Source: a virus
Length of the DNA: 33,203 nt
Virus record (IMG/VR): IMGVR_UViG_3300025011_000129
Location: 1 to 33,203 of that record
Direction: 5' to 3' (one strand)
The notes beneath the pieces were generated by a model. The model saw only the letters and a program-made list of their open reading frames with translations. It did not search any database and was not told the DNA's origin. The first letter of the stretch is position 1. Each line of letters opens with the position of its first letter. The translations under genes were made by a program, and so were the position numbers. Below, piece by piece: positions 5,456 to 10,305 of the stretch.

Positions 5456-5650
5456 TTACGCATTACTACTTTTTTCGATTCTAATCGTCATATTGTCCGC
5501 TTTAAATTGTATCTTAATTTCAGTTTCTACAGTCTTCCCCTCAGCATTTTCTTGTGTTGTTGGAATTTTAAATTCCATATCACAATTGTGTGCCTCGTAA
5601 AGAATCCCCTTCTTTAAAATTATTGATATAACCGCGTCAGTCAATTTCAT
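5456..5650 (-). CDS. hypothetical protein, 64 residues
   Basis: Start at the ATG at 5650 (MKLTDAVISIILKKGILYE) behind AGAGGAGAAATGGTT. An ATG two codons earlier is too close to the ribosome site. A short amphipathic helix is followed by alternating strands (DMEFKIPTT, VETEIKIQFKADNMTIRI), which suggests a small alpha-beta fold. It is soluble, with one Cys. Promoter 7 lies 30 bases upstream. It forms its own cassette, ended by the terminator at 5433-5454. No family is recognised. Confidence 0.77.
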   Translation of the reverse strand: MKLTDAVISIILKKGILYEAHNCDMEFKIPTTQENAEGKTVETEIKIQFKADNMTIRIEKSSNA

Positions 5651-5680
5651 AACCATTTCTCCTCTCAAAAATATGTTTAT

Positions 5681-5710
5681 TTTCATTATAACGTATGTAA
5701 TCCACGCGAG
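5681..5710 (-). promoter_or_regulatory. cassette promoter copy 7
   Basis: CTCGCG, ATTACATA and TATAATGAAA, close to the consensus. It drives 5456-5650. Confidence 0.9.
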
Positions 5711-5733
5711 AAAAAAGAAAGCTGTTAACTTCC
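5711..5733 (-). terminator. short terminator after 5744-6067
   Basis: A 5-bp stem (GGAAG with CTTTC, one G-U) and a T-run of six directly before promoter 7. It is weaker than the others. Confidence 0.55.
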
Positions 5734-5743
5734 TTTGAAGAAC

Positions 5744-6067
5744 TTATAAATCCATTTCCTTAAATTTTCCAGAATTGAGATCGTCCAATGCTCCGCGTAT
5801 AGCTGCCTCTACCGTGCTGTTTTTACCAACTGGTAGATCCAACGTCCATGGAACTCCTGAACCTGTCTCATCTCCTTGTAACCAATGAATCGAAAAGTCA
5901 AATCCTTCTACTTTACTAATAACAGTTTCTTCTTTTTCAACAAGGCTATTTTTTATTAAAAATCCAACGCCTATCACAGCACCAATTCCCGCCGCCAAAA
6001 TTATTCCTTTATGGTTATTCCATATGTTTTTAGCTCGGTCTTTTACTGTTAATTTATTTTTATTCAT
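5744..6067 (-). CDS. membrane-anchored protein, 107 residues
   Basis: The ATG at 6067 (MNKNKLTVKDRAKNIWNNHK) follows GAGGGGTAATTATATT. Only about 15 bases separate it from the -10 box of promoter 8, so the leader is minimal. The N-terminus is basic. Residues 21-39 (GIILAAGIGAVIGVGFLI) are a clear membrane segment rich in Gly and Ile. The tail of 65 residues is soluble and acidic (FDFSIHWLQGDETGSG, EAAIRGALDDLNSGKF). The plan resembles the 103-residue protein at 6511-6822. Its function is unknown. Confidence 0.8.
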   Translation of the reverse strand: MNKNKLTVKDRAKNIWNNHKGIILAAGIGAVIGVGFLIKNSLVEKEETVISKVEGFDFSIHWLQGDETGSGVPWTLDLPVGKNSTVEAAIRGALDDLNSGKFKEMDL

Positions 6068-6083
6068 AATATAATTACCCCTC

Positions 6084-6113
6084 TTTCATTATAAGGTGTG
6101 TATCCTACGCGAG
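6084..6113 (-). promoter_or_regulatory. cassette promoter copy 8
   Basis: CTCGCG, GATACACA and TATAATGAAA. It starts directly at the U-run of the terminator at 6114-6143. Confidence 0.9.
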
Positions 6114-6143
6114 AAAAAGAAAGGACGCTTTAAAAAGCGTCCT
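6114..6143 (-). terminator. strong terminator with stop codon at the loop
   Basis: A perfect 9-bp stem (6122-6130 with 6135-6143), with a T-rich tail. The stop codon of 6130-6279 lies at the loop. Confidence 0.85.
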
Positions 6144-6279
6144 CGCTATATCTGAAACATTCTGGTGCGGTTGCGTAACATGGCCATAAGCCACAATTTT
6201 TACATAAATCCTCTCTCTCGATTTTTTCCGCTTCGCTAATCGACATGGTTTCAATAAGTTTTACTTGTTCTTTCTCCAT
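6130..6279 (-). CDS. Cys-rich miniprotein, 49 residues
   Basis: The ATG at 6279 (MEKEQVKLIETMSISEAEK) follows GGAGGGTTTATT. A charged N-terminal helix is followed by a compact Cys module, LCKNCGLWPCYATAPEC, with four Cys within 15 residues. That spacing suggests a single zinc or iron-sulfur site. The stop sits in the terminator loop, so the whole unit from promoter 9 to terminator is under 220 bases. It is a different Cys arrangement from the zinc ribbons at 4040 and 4608. I cannot name a family. Confidence 0.78.
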   Translation of the reverse strand: MEKEQVKLIETMSISEAEKIEREDLCKNCGLWPCYATAPECFRYSEDAF

Positions 6280-6300
6280 AATAAACCCTCCTCCAATTTC

Positions 6301-6330
6301 TTTCATTATAACGTGTGTAATCTACGCGAA
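6301..6330 (-). promoter_or_regulatory. cassette promoter copy 9
   Basis: TTCGCG, ATTACACA and TATAATGAAA. It drives 6130-6279. Confidence 0.9.
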
Positions 6331-6483
6331 TATAACCCTTTTTTAGTCAAAATCCCCAAAATCGTTTCTAAGCCACGTAAAGGCCCTTCTAAGCCGTTTG
6401 ACGCATCTTCTGGCACTATAAGTCTAATAGCTAATTTAAACAGCTTAGAGACCCCTTTATGAAGGCACTTTTTCTTTAATTGG
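6331..6483 (-). pseudogene. start-less open stretch, possible gene remnant
   Basis: Between the terminator at 6485-6506 and promoter 9 lies a stretch with no promoter and no start codon with a ribosome site. One minus-strand frame stays open for about 50 codons with plausible protein composition (CLHKGVSKLFKLAIRLIVPE, then GLEGPLRGLETILGILTKK). It ends inside promoter 9. I read it as the 3' part of a gene whose start and promoter were lost, or as an untranslated spacer. No tRNA or strong hairpin was seen in it. Confidence 0.35.
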
Positions 6484-6484
6484 T

Positions 6485-6506
6485 AAAAAAGAGAGCATAT
6501 GCTCTC
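6485..6506 (-). terminator. perfect 6-bp hairpin terminator
   Basis: GAGAGC-ATAT-GCTCTC followed by six T on the minus strand, 4 bases after the stop of 6511-6822. Confidence 0.85.
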
Positions 6507-6510
6507 AAAC

Positions 6511-6822
6511 TTACTTGCTAAAAACTACATTATCACTTATTGTTATACAGACATAGTCCTCTGGAATCGAACCATCTCTAAATATAGCAAACCTCTCTGA
6601 ATTATTAGCATTTAAGTCTAAAATCTCTTTAGCTCTCTCTAAACTCATAAAACTATCTGGTGTTCCCCATTTAAGTATACTTTTACCTCTATCAAGCCTC
6701 TCGATTTTACCAATAACATGAGCTTTAGTTAATATGACCGCAGCAACTGCCGTACATACTACGCACCCCGTTATTAAAATTGGCTCTCTGTATTTCTTGT
6801 AGAATTCTTTAATACTTGTCAT
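6511..6822 (-). CDS. membrane-anchored protein, 103 residues
   Basis: The start is the ATG at 6822 (MTSIKEFYKKYREPILITG) behind GAAAGGGGATTATTCC. The longer frame runs back through promoter 10 and is rejected. The basic N-terminus is followed by one membrane segment at residues 15-33 (ILITGCVVCTAVAAVILT). The soluble tail carries IGKIERLDRGKSILKWG, a SFMSLERAKEIL helix and an ISDNVVFSK end. The topology is like that of 5744-6067. It is a single-gene cassette with a hairpin terminator. The function is unknown. Confidence 0.8.
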   Translation of the reverse strand: MTSIKEFYKKYREPILITGCVVCTAVAAVILTKAHVIGKIERLDRGKSILKWGTPDSFMSLERAKEILDLNANNSERFAIFRDGSIPEDYVCITISDNVVFSK

Positions 6823-6845
6823 GGAATAATCCCCTTTCAAATTTT

Positions 6846-6874
6846 CTTCATTATAGCGTATGTATCCTACGCGA
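6846..6874 (-). promoter_or_regulatory. cassette promoter copy 10
   Basis: TTCGCG, GATACATA and TATAATGAAG. It drives 6511-6822. Confidence 0.88.
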
Positions 6875-6898
6875 AAAAAGAGCATATTAACGCTCTTT
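6874..6898 (-). terminator. terminator with stop codon in the loop
   Basis: A perfect 7-bp stem (6877-6883 with 6892-6898) and a T-run. The TAA of 6887-7243 is inside the 8-base loop. The T-run touches the first block of promoter 10. Confidence 0.83.
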
Positions 6899-7243
6899 CA
6901 TAAATTTCTCCAACTCATTCATTTTTTCAATTATTAAAATATTTAAAAACTCATCAAGTTTAAACATAAATTCATTTTTAGTATTCGATGGTAATGTTTT
7001 CATCTCTTTTAAATATTCTACTAAACAATAATCACTTAATGTGGTAAGTACTAAATCTACATTATTATCATAAAACAAAGCATTTTGTTTACAAATACAT
7101 GGTATTGAAGCAAATACAAATATTATTTTAGATTTTATATAATTTTTCAATTCTAAAACATACACCTCATTAAAATATTTTTCTGCCATTAATAAACCTT
7201 TTTTATTCCGTGCGGTTTCAATTGATATCGTATTATCTAACAT
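6887..7243 (-). CDS. hypothetical protein, 118 residues
   Basis: The ATG at 7243 follows AAAAAGGAGGATTTAAAATA. The protein is AT-rich in coding and mostly helical (YFNEVYVLELKNYIKSKIIF, LTTLSDYCLVEYLKEMKTL), with a C-terminal charged helix (IIEKMNELEKFMKER). Residues 40-50 (IIFVFASIPCI) are hydrophobic but short. There is no recognised motif. Promoter 11 lies about 85 bases upstream, a longer leader than usual. That leader holds an unused AGGAGG at about 7313-7318, which may be the relic of an earlier start or a short leader gene. Confidence 0.72.
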   Translation of the reverse strand: MLDNTISIETARNKKGLLMAEKYFNEVYVLELKNYIKSKIIFVFASIPCICKQNALFYDNNVDLVLTTLSDYCLVEYLKEMKTLPSNTKNEFMFKLDEFLNILIIEKMNELEKFMKER

Positions 7244-7328
7244 TATTTTAAATCCTCCTTTTTAATAAATATAAACCTTTAAATTTTAGATAAACATATA
7301 GATGTTCGGACGTACCTCCTAACTTTTT

Positions 7329-7358
7329 ATTCATTATAGGATACGTATCCTACGCGAG
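7329..7358 (-). promoter_or_regulatory. cassette promoter copy 11
   Basis: CTCGCG, GATACGTA and TATAATGAAT. It is preceded by the 26-bp hairpin element at 7364-7389. Confidence 0.87.
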
Positions 7359-7363
7359 TGTTT

Positions 7364-7389
7364 GTTGACAACCACCGTCTACGACGGAT
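7364..7389 (-). repeat. 26-bp promoter-upstream element, copy A
   Basis: A hairpin CCGTC-GTA-GACGG (minus strand) followed by TGGTTGTCAAC, placed between the T-run of the previous gene and promoter 11. It is repeated at 8901-8926 with one substitution and an inverted hairpin loop. Confidence 0.75.
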
Positions 7390-7430
7390 GAAAAAAAAGA
7401 GGCTAAGTTTCCTTAACCCTAATCCCCCAA

Positions 7431-7631
7431 TTATCTCAACTCTATATCCTCGGCCGTACATACAAGTCGCCAATTCTTAGCGAGGGTTGCATAATGTACA
7501 TGACCTTCATCACTGTCACGTACGTCGAAGTACTTTATGCCATCTATAACATAGACAGCAATTACCACCCCGCTATACTCGTTGTTTATGTTTTGAACTT
7601 CGTCTTGATAATCTGGTAAAGCGATACTCAT
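7431..7631 (-). CDS. hypothetical beta-rich protein, 66 residues
   Basis: The ATG at 7631 ([20 protein letters not shown]) follows AAAGGAGATGTAGTC. The sequence looks like a small beta barrel (GVVIAVYVIDGIKYFDVRDS, then YATLAKNWRLVC), as in KOW or Tudor-like miniproteins, but I cannot assign one. Its first 59 bases overlap the end of the 7573-7779 frame. It is the last gene of the operon dGTP hydrolase-like, dCMP deaminase, membrane protein, this gene. A T-run at 7391-7398 follows. Confidence 0.72.
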   Translation of the reverse strand: MSIALPDYQDEVQNINNEYSGVVIAVYVIDGIKYFDVRDSDEGHVHYATLAKNWRLVCTAEDIELR

Positions 7632-7779
7632 GACTACATCTCCTTTTTGATAATAGGACTTCACCATTCAGTACGTATAACCCCAATGCAATATAAAAGA
7701 TAGAATCTCCAACGTTGTTTAAATAAAACTGAAGTAGGGCATACATCACAAGACTACCACTAATAATTAATCGGTACAT
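7573..7779 (-). CDS. small membrane protein, 68 residues
   Basis: The ATG at 7779 follows AAGGGAGTATT, inside the end of the dCMP deaminase gene (overlap 13 bases). Two hydrophobic segments, residues 3-18 ([16 protein letters not shown]) and 25-40 ([16 protein letters not shown]), form a membrane hairpin. The last 20 residues are very basic ([17 protein letters not shown]) and are encoded in the overlap with the next gene in another frame. The real protein could therefore have been extended by loss of an earlier stop. The function is unknown. Confidence 0.65.
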   Translation of the reverse strand: MYRLIISGSLVMYALLQFYLNNVGDSIFYIALGLYVLNGEVLLSKRRCSHEYRFTRLSRRSSKHKQRV

Positions 7780-8153
7780 AATACTCCCTTCACATAAACA
7801 TTCTTAATCCCAGCATTAACAATCATTCTACGACACATGAAACACGGCGTGTCAGTAACATATATGTCGGCCCCATCAATCGCCACACCGTGTCTAGCCG
7901 CCTGGATAATCGCATTTGCCTCTGCATGTACGCTTTTACATAATTCGTAATGTTCACCGGCTTTAATACCTAGTCTTTTACGTTCGCAGACTACGCAATG
8001 ATCCTCGCCCATAGGCGTACCGTTATATCCTGTGCTTAGGATTTGTCTGTCTTTGACAATTACCGCGCCGACTTGACGACGCAAACAAGTTGATCGTGTC
8101 GATACAACCTTCGATATGGTTGAGAAGTATTCATTCCATGATGGTCGAGTCAT
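7767..8153 (-). CDS. dCMP deaminase (ComEB-type cytidine/deoxycytidylate deaminase)
   Basis: The 128-residue protein carries the zinc-dependent deaminase signature: HAEANAI at about residues 76-82 (His zinc ligand and Glu proton shuttle) and PCFMC at about 103-107 (two Cys ligands). It also has the N-terminal [10 protein letters not shown] and GYNGTPMG of dCMP deaminases, and a second Cys/His cluster (HCVVCERKR) typical of phage dCMP deaminases. It deaminates dCMP to dUMP in the cytoplasm, feeding thymidylate synthesis. The ThyX-like protein at 1748-2308 would be the next step. The start follows AATAGGAGGATATATTAAA. It lies one base downstream of the dGTP/dATP hydrolase-like gene. Confidence 0.93.
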   Translation of the reverse strand: MTRPSWNEYFSTISKVVSTRSTCLRRQVGAVIVKDRQILSTGYNGTPMGEDHCVVCERKRLGIKAGEHYELCKSVHAEANAIIQAARHGVAIDGADIYVTDTPCFMCRRMIVNAGIKNVYVKGVLCTD

Positions 8154-8154
8154 T

Positions 8155-8616
8155 TTAATATATCCTCCTATTAACCCATTCCATCAATATATTCATATTA
8201 CTTATTCCTCCAGATTCTAGAGCCTTAATTAGAAATAATTTATCATTCTCGGATATTTGTAAATCTTCATTTGAAGTGTATGCTTTATTCCTTGATGGCA
8301 TATCCTGCAATTCTGGATGTTTTTCTTCCATCCACATGGCACCTAAAATATTCCATGCGGCAGCACAAAGATGATCTTCATCCGTCGCCCCGTCCATATA
8401 CTTTAAAAGATGTCGTAGGCCGCTATCCACCATATCGCTTATAGGAATACCTTTCTCCCAATTCCTTTCTGCGTATTTTTTAGCACCAGCTTCGTAATGC
8501 TTTGATAATCGTATTAAGGCGCACGCTGGTAATAAATCACATCGACCTTTACCCTCAGCCCTATCTCGTACTGCCCCAGTTTCATATTCTCTTCGGTTAC
8601 CGCTGTCTTGTAACAT
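8155..8616 (-). CDS. dATP/dGTP diphosphohydrolase-like protein (DUF5664 family)
   Basis: The motif set [17 protein letters not shown], then [33 protein letters not shown] and [20 protein letters not shown] is typical of the phage family known as dATP/dGTP diphosphohydrolase N-terminal domain (DUF5664). His and Glu/Asp residues in these blocks are likely metal ligands. The expected role is purine dNTP hydrolysis or control of the dNTP pool, but the biochemical reaction of this particular protein is inferred. The start follows AAAGGAGAAATACG. There is no cassette promoter directly upstream, so transcription probably comes through the terminator at 8645-8665 from promoter 12. It forms an operon with the dCMP deaminase. 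Confidence 0.82.
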   Translation of the reverse strand: MLQDSGNRREYETGAVRDRAEGKGRCDLLPACALIRLSKHYEAGAKKYAERNWEKGIPISDMVDSGLRHLLKYMDGATDEDHLCAAAWNILGAMWMEEKHPELQDMPSRNKAYTSNEDLQISENDKLFLIKALESGGISNMNILMEWVNRRIY

Positions 8617-8644
8617 CGTATTTCTCCTTTCAAATTAGATGGAC

Positions 8645-8665
8645 AAAAAGAAAGCCTAAGCTTCC
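8645..8665 (-). terminator. compact terminator, stop codon in the loop
   Basis: GGAAGC-TTAG-GCTTTC plus a T-run. The TAG is the stop of 8656-8841. Readthrough here would be needed to reach the nucleotide operon. Confidence 0.75.
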
Positions 8666-8841
8666 TCCTCTTCATCTCCGTAGAATAGATCGTTTAATTC
8701 GTTTTCTTTGATAATTCCGTTAAGTCGATTGATTCCATATAAAGCTGCTACCCCAACAACTGCCATTGGTATAGCTATTGTTAGAGCGATCGTTTTAATT
8801 TTCTCTTTCTTCTCACTTAAGTACTTTTCAATTCTAAACAT
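8656..8841 (-). CDS. single-pass membrane miniprotein with acidic tail, 61 residues
   Basis: The ATG at 8841 follows AGAGGATGATTAATT. It has a basic amphipathic start (MFRIEKYLSEKKEKIKTIAL), one membrane segment at residues 17-37 (IALTIAIPMAVVGVAALYG), and a very acidic end (NDLFYGDEEEEA). This is the same plan as 9134-9325, with related wording: TIAVTLPISII there and TIAIPMAVVG here, and LFxGDxEE at both ends. The two are probably paralogues. Promoter 12 lies 25 bases upstream. Confidence 0.82.
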   Translation of the reverse strand: MFRIEKYLSEKKEKIKTIALTIAIPMAVVGVAALYGINRLNGIIKENELNDLFYGDEEEEA

Positions 8842-8865
8842 AATTAATCATCCTCTCAAGATTAC

Positions 8866-8895
8866 TTTCATTATAGGGTATGTAATCTACGCGAG
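8866..8895 (-). promoter_or_regulatory. cassette promoter copy 12
   Basis: CTCGCG, ATTACATA and TATAATGAAA. It drives 8656-8841 and probably the 8616-7431 operon by readthrough. Confidence 0.9.
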
Positions 8896-8900
8896 AGTCT

Positions 8901-8926
8901 GTCGACAACCACCGTCGTAGACGGAT
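8901..8926 (-). repeat. 26-bp promoter-upstream element, copy B
   Basis: Matches 7364-7389 with one base change, except that the 3-base loop of its CCGTC/GACGG hairpin is in the opposite orientation. It sits in the same place, 5 bases upstream of promoter 12. Confidence 0.75.
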
Positions 8927-8928
8927 AG

Positions 8929-8951
8929 AAAAAAAGAAAGCCTAAGCTCCC
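8929..8951 (-). terminator. compact TTAG-loop terminator
   Basis: A GGGAGC/GCTTTC stem (two G-U pairs) with a TTAG loop and a T-run of seven. It comes after the 36-residue gene; the gene's own stop is just upstream. Confidence 0.7.
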
Positions 8952-8956
8952 TCATT

Positions 8957-9067
8957 TCAATGGGTTCTCATATATCGAATCGCTACCCATATAAGCCATG
9001 CTCCACCAGTAATAATTGTCATTATTAAATCTAATATTATACTAGTGCTTCTTTGCTGATATCTCAT
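8957..9067 (-). CDS. 36-residue hydrophobic miniprotein
   Basis: The ATG at 9067 follows AAAGGAGAATTAAT. The full frame starts MRYQQRSTSIILDLIMTIIT and continues GGAWLIWVAIRYMRTH. It has a basic start, a membrane segment with GGAWLIW at the turn, and a basic end. I recognise a similar pattern (RS...LIMT...TGG.WLIW...RY) in very short phage and bacterial proteins, so this is likely real despite its size. Promoter 13 sits directly upstream, and the gene is followed by a terminator, making one complete cassette of about 170 bases. The function is unknown. Confidence 0.78.
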   Translation of the reverse strand: MRYQQRSTSIILDLIMTIITGGAWLIWVAIRYMRTH

Positions 9068-9091
9068 ATTAATTCTCCTTTCAAGATTCTA

Positions 9092-9121
9092 TTTCATTAT
9101 AGGATATGTTATTGGCGCGAG
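9092..9121 (-). promoter_or_regulatory. cassette promoter copy 13
   Basis: CTCGCG, ATAACATA and TATAATGAAA. It drives the 36-residue gene at 8957-9067. Confidence 0.87.
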
Positions 9122-9122
9122 G

Positions 9123-9143
9123 AAAAAGAAAGCCTAAGCTTTC
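9123..9143 (-). terminator. compact terminator, perfect stem, stop codon in the loop
   Basis: GAAAGC-TTAG-GCTTTC, fully paired, then five T. The loop TAG is the stop of 9134-9325. One base separates the T-run from promoter 13. Confidence 0.82.
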
Positions 9144-9325
9144 TCCTCTTTAATTATTTCTTCATTATCCCCATCAAAGAGTCCATCAAAATCATCGCCG
9201 TCGATATCCGGCATACTAACTTTAATACCACTTAAAGCTATTATCGATATTGGTAATGTTACCGCTATCGTAATATTTTTAATAGTATTTTTATTTGTAT
9301 CCCAAAAATCTCTAAATCTACTCAT
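9134..9325 (-). CDS. single-pass membrane miniprotein with acidic tail, 63 residues
   Basis: The start is the ATG at 9325 (MSRFRDFWDTNKNTIKNI) behind AAAAGGAGTGAGTAAG. A GTG three codons earlier overlaps the ribosome site. It has a basic start, a membrane segment at about residues 18-34 (ITIAVTLPISIIALSG), then an acidic repeat-like tail (DIDGDDFDGLFDGDNEE). The DFDGLFDGD stretch is rich in Asp and Gly and could bind cations. It is probably a paralogue of 8656-8841. It is a single cassette under promoter 14. Confidence 0.82.
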   Translation of the reverse strand: MSRFRDFWDTNKNTIKNITIAVTLPISIIALSGIKVSMPDIDGDDFDGLFDGDNEEIIKEEKA

Positions 9326-9351
9326 CTTACTCACTCCTTTTCAAGATTATG

Positions 9352-9381
9352 TTTCATTATAGGCTATGTAATTTATGCGAG
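9352..9381 (-). promoter_or_regulatory. cassette promoter copy 14
   Basis: CTCGCA, ATTACATA and TATAATGAAA. It drives 9134-9325. Confidence 0.88.
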
Positions 9382-9392
9382 TGTATAAAGAT

Positions 9393-9413
9393 AAAAAGAA
9401 AGCCTAAGCTTCC
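9393..9413 (-). terminator. compact terminator, stop codon in the loop
   Basis: GGAAGC-TTAG-GCTTTC and a T-run. The TAG is the stop of 9404-9592. Confidence 0.77.
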
Positions 9414-9592
9414 CTTCTGACAATATCATGTATCATTGGTTGTTTTTTAAGTATATTCATTTTGTTTATTACGTTAAGTATCTCATTATTGGCATCTTTT
9501 CGTCCTTGATAATATTGTGCTTTAGCGACACATATACTAGCAATAACTAAACATCCAAACACAAGTGTTACAGTTTTACCTTCTATTAACAT
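9404..9592 (-). CDS. small membrane protein with YYQGR motif, 62 residues
   Basis: The ATG at 9592 follows TTTAAGGAGGAATATGT. A membrane segment covers residues 8-23 (VTLVFGCLVIASICVA). It is followed directly by KAQYYQGRKDANNEILNVIN, then a polar helix to a basic-acidic end. The block YYQGRxDAxNE is shared with the neighbouring 9665-9856 protein, so the pair are tandem paralogues. The motif sits just after the membrane and may define an interaction surface. It has its own promoter (15) and terminator. Confidence 0.82.
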   Translation of the reverse strand: MLIEGKTVTLVFGCLVIASICVAKAQYYQGRKDANNEILNVINKMNILKKQPMIHDIVRREA

Positions 9593-9621
9593 ACATATTC
9601 CTCCTTAAATTAACATGTTAT

Positions 9622-9651
9622 CGTCATTATAACGTATGTAATCCATGCGAG
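9622..9651 (-). promoter_or_regulatory. cassette promoter copy 15
   Basis: CTCGCA, ATTACATA and TATAATGACG. The GAAA end is not kept here. It drives 9404-9592. Confidence 0.87.
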
Positions 9652-9652
9652 G

Positions 9653-9674
9653 AAAAAAGAAAGCTTAGGCTTTC
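9653..9674 (-). terminator. compact terminator, CTAA loop with stop codon
   Basis: GAAAGC-CTAA-GCTTTC, fully paired, with a T-run of six. The loop is the complement of the TTAG loop seen in the other copies, yet it still supplies the stop (TAA) of 9665-9856. Confidence 0.82.
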
Positions 9675-9856
9675 TTCTCGAATTTAATCTTTTCGATATC
9701 ATCCAATATGGTTTTAAGTCCATCGGTCATTTCGTTTCTAGCGTCAATTCGTCCTTGGTAGTATTGTATGCGGCTAAAACACCGACTAACAATTATTAAA
9801 CCTCCAACAAATATTGCACCACAAATTCCTAATGCAATTTTATCACTCTTATCCAT
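9665..9856 (-). CDS. small membrane protein with YYQGR motif, 63 residues
   Basis: The ATG at 9856 (MDKSDKIALGICGAIFVGG) follows TTAAGGAGGATTTATT. A membrane segment covers residues 7-25 (IALGICGAIFVGGLIIVS). After it comes RIQYYQGRIDARNEMTDGLK and a charged C-terminal helix (ILDDIEKIKFEKKA). It shares YYQGRxDAxNE with 9404-9592 at the same distance from the membrane, which shows tandem duplication and divergence. Promoter 16 lies 22 bases upstream. The function is unknown. Confidence 0.82.
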   Translation of the reverse strand: MDKSDKIALGICGAIFVGGLIIVSRCFSRIQYYQGRIDARNEMTDGLKTILDDIEKIKFEKKA

Positions 9857-9878
9857 AATAAATCCTCCTTAAGTATAT

Positions 9879-9908
9879 TTTCATTATAGGCTATGTATTC
9901 TACGCGAA
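9879..9908 (-). promoter_or_regulatory. cassette promoter copy 16
   Basis: TTCGCG, AATACATA and TATAATGAAA. It drives 9665-9856. Confidence 0.88.
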
Positions 9909-9920
9909 CCACAAACAGGC

Positions 9921-9955
9921 AAAAAAGAAAAGGCATGTTATTTAAACACGCCCTT
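9921..9955 (-). terminator. long terminator, stop codon in the loop
   Basis: An 11-bp stem with two G-U pairs (9929-9939 with 9945-9955), a 5-base loop holding the TAA of 9942-10235, then a T-rich run. Confidence 0.83.
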
Positions 9956-10235
9956 TAAGGACAAACCCCAATGCTTTCGTGGTGATTATATTCGCCTTTT
10001 CATATCCCATTATTAAGGCTATTCCCAATAAGTTCCCCGCTATAATAGCCATCGTGTCTGGAGATATACGGTACGAACGTTCGTTCGTCTTCACCTTATA
10101 TAACTTTTCAAGATTCTCTACTATAGCAGAATACTCCTTTGAATGTACCTCATAATTTGACATATCGATTATAATCGAATCAATCTCCTTTTCTAAATTT
10201 GTTCGTTTGTCTTTTTTGGCGAATTGTGCAAACAT
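9942..10235 (-). CDS. conserved phage protein, 97 residues
   Basis: The ATG at 10235 follows GAAGGGAGAGGCATAAT. The N-terminal 55 residues are helical and charged (KRTNLEKEIDSIIIDMSN, IVENLEKLYKVK). The C-terminal part is RISPDTMAIIAGNLLGIALI, then MGYEKANIITTKALGFVL. The block SPDT-AGNLLGI-GYE-TTKALGF is one I have seen in Bacillota phage proteins of unknown role. It contains a weak membrane segment (residues 62-78). It is the first cassette after the lysis genes, driven by promoter 17 with a leader of about 30 bases. Confidence 0.8.
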   Translation of the reverse strand: MFAQFAKKDKRTNLEKEIDSIIIDMSNYEVHSKEYSAIVENLEKLYKVKTNERSYRISPDTMAIIAGNLLGIALIMGYEKANIITTKALGFVLKGRV

Positions 10236-10264
10236 ATTATGCCTCTCCCTTCAAGACCTCCATC

Positions 10265-10294
10265 TTTCATTATAACGTGTGTTATTATCGCGAT
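10265..10294 (-). promoter_or_regulatory. cassette promoter copy 17
   Basis: ATCGCG, ATAACACA and TATAATGAAA. It is the rightmost copy and marks the border between the lysis genes and the cassette array. Confidence 0.87.
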
Positions 10295-10305
10295 CAAGTC
10301 TATAT

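Noticed and set aside
887-10294. The repeated 30-bp elements as a CRISPR array or stoperators
   Set aside because: Spacing ranges from about 170 to over 1900 bases with genes between. All are in one orientation, all have a perfect TATAAT and most precede a gene, which fits promoters.
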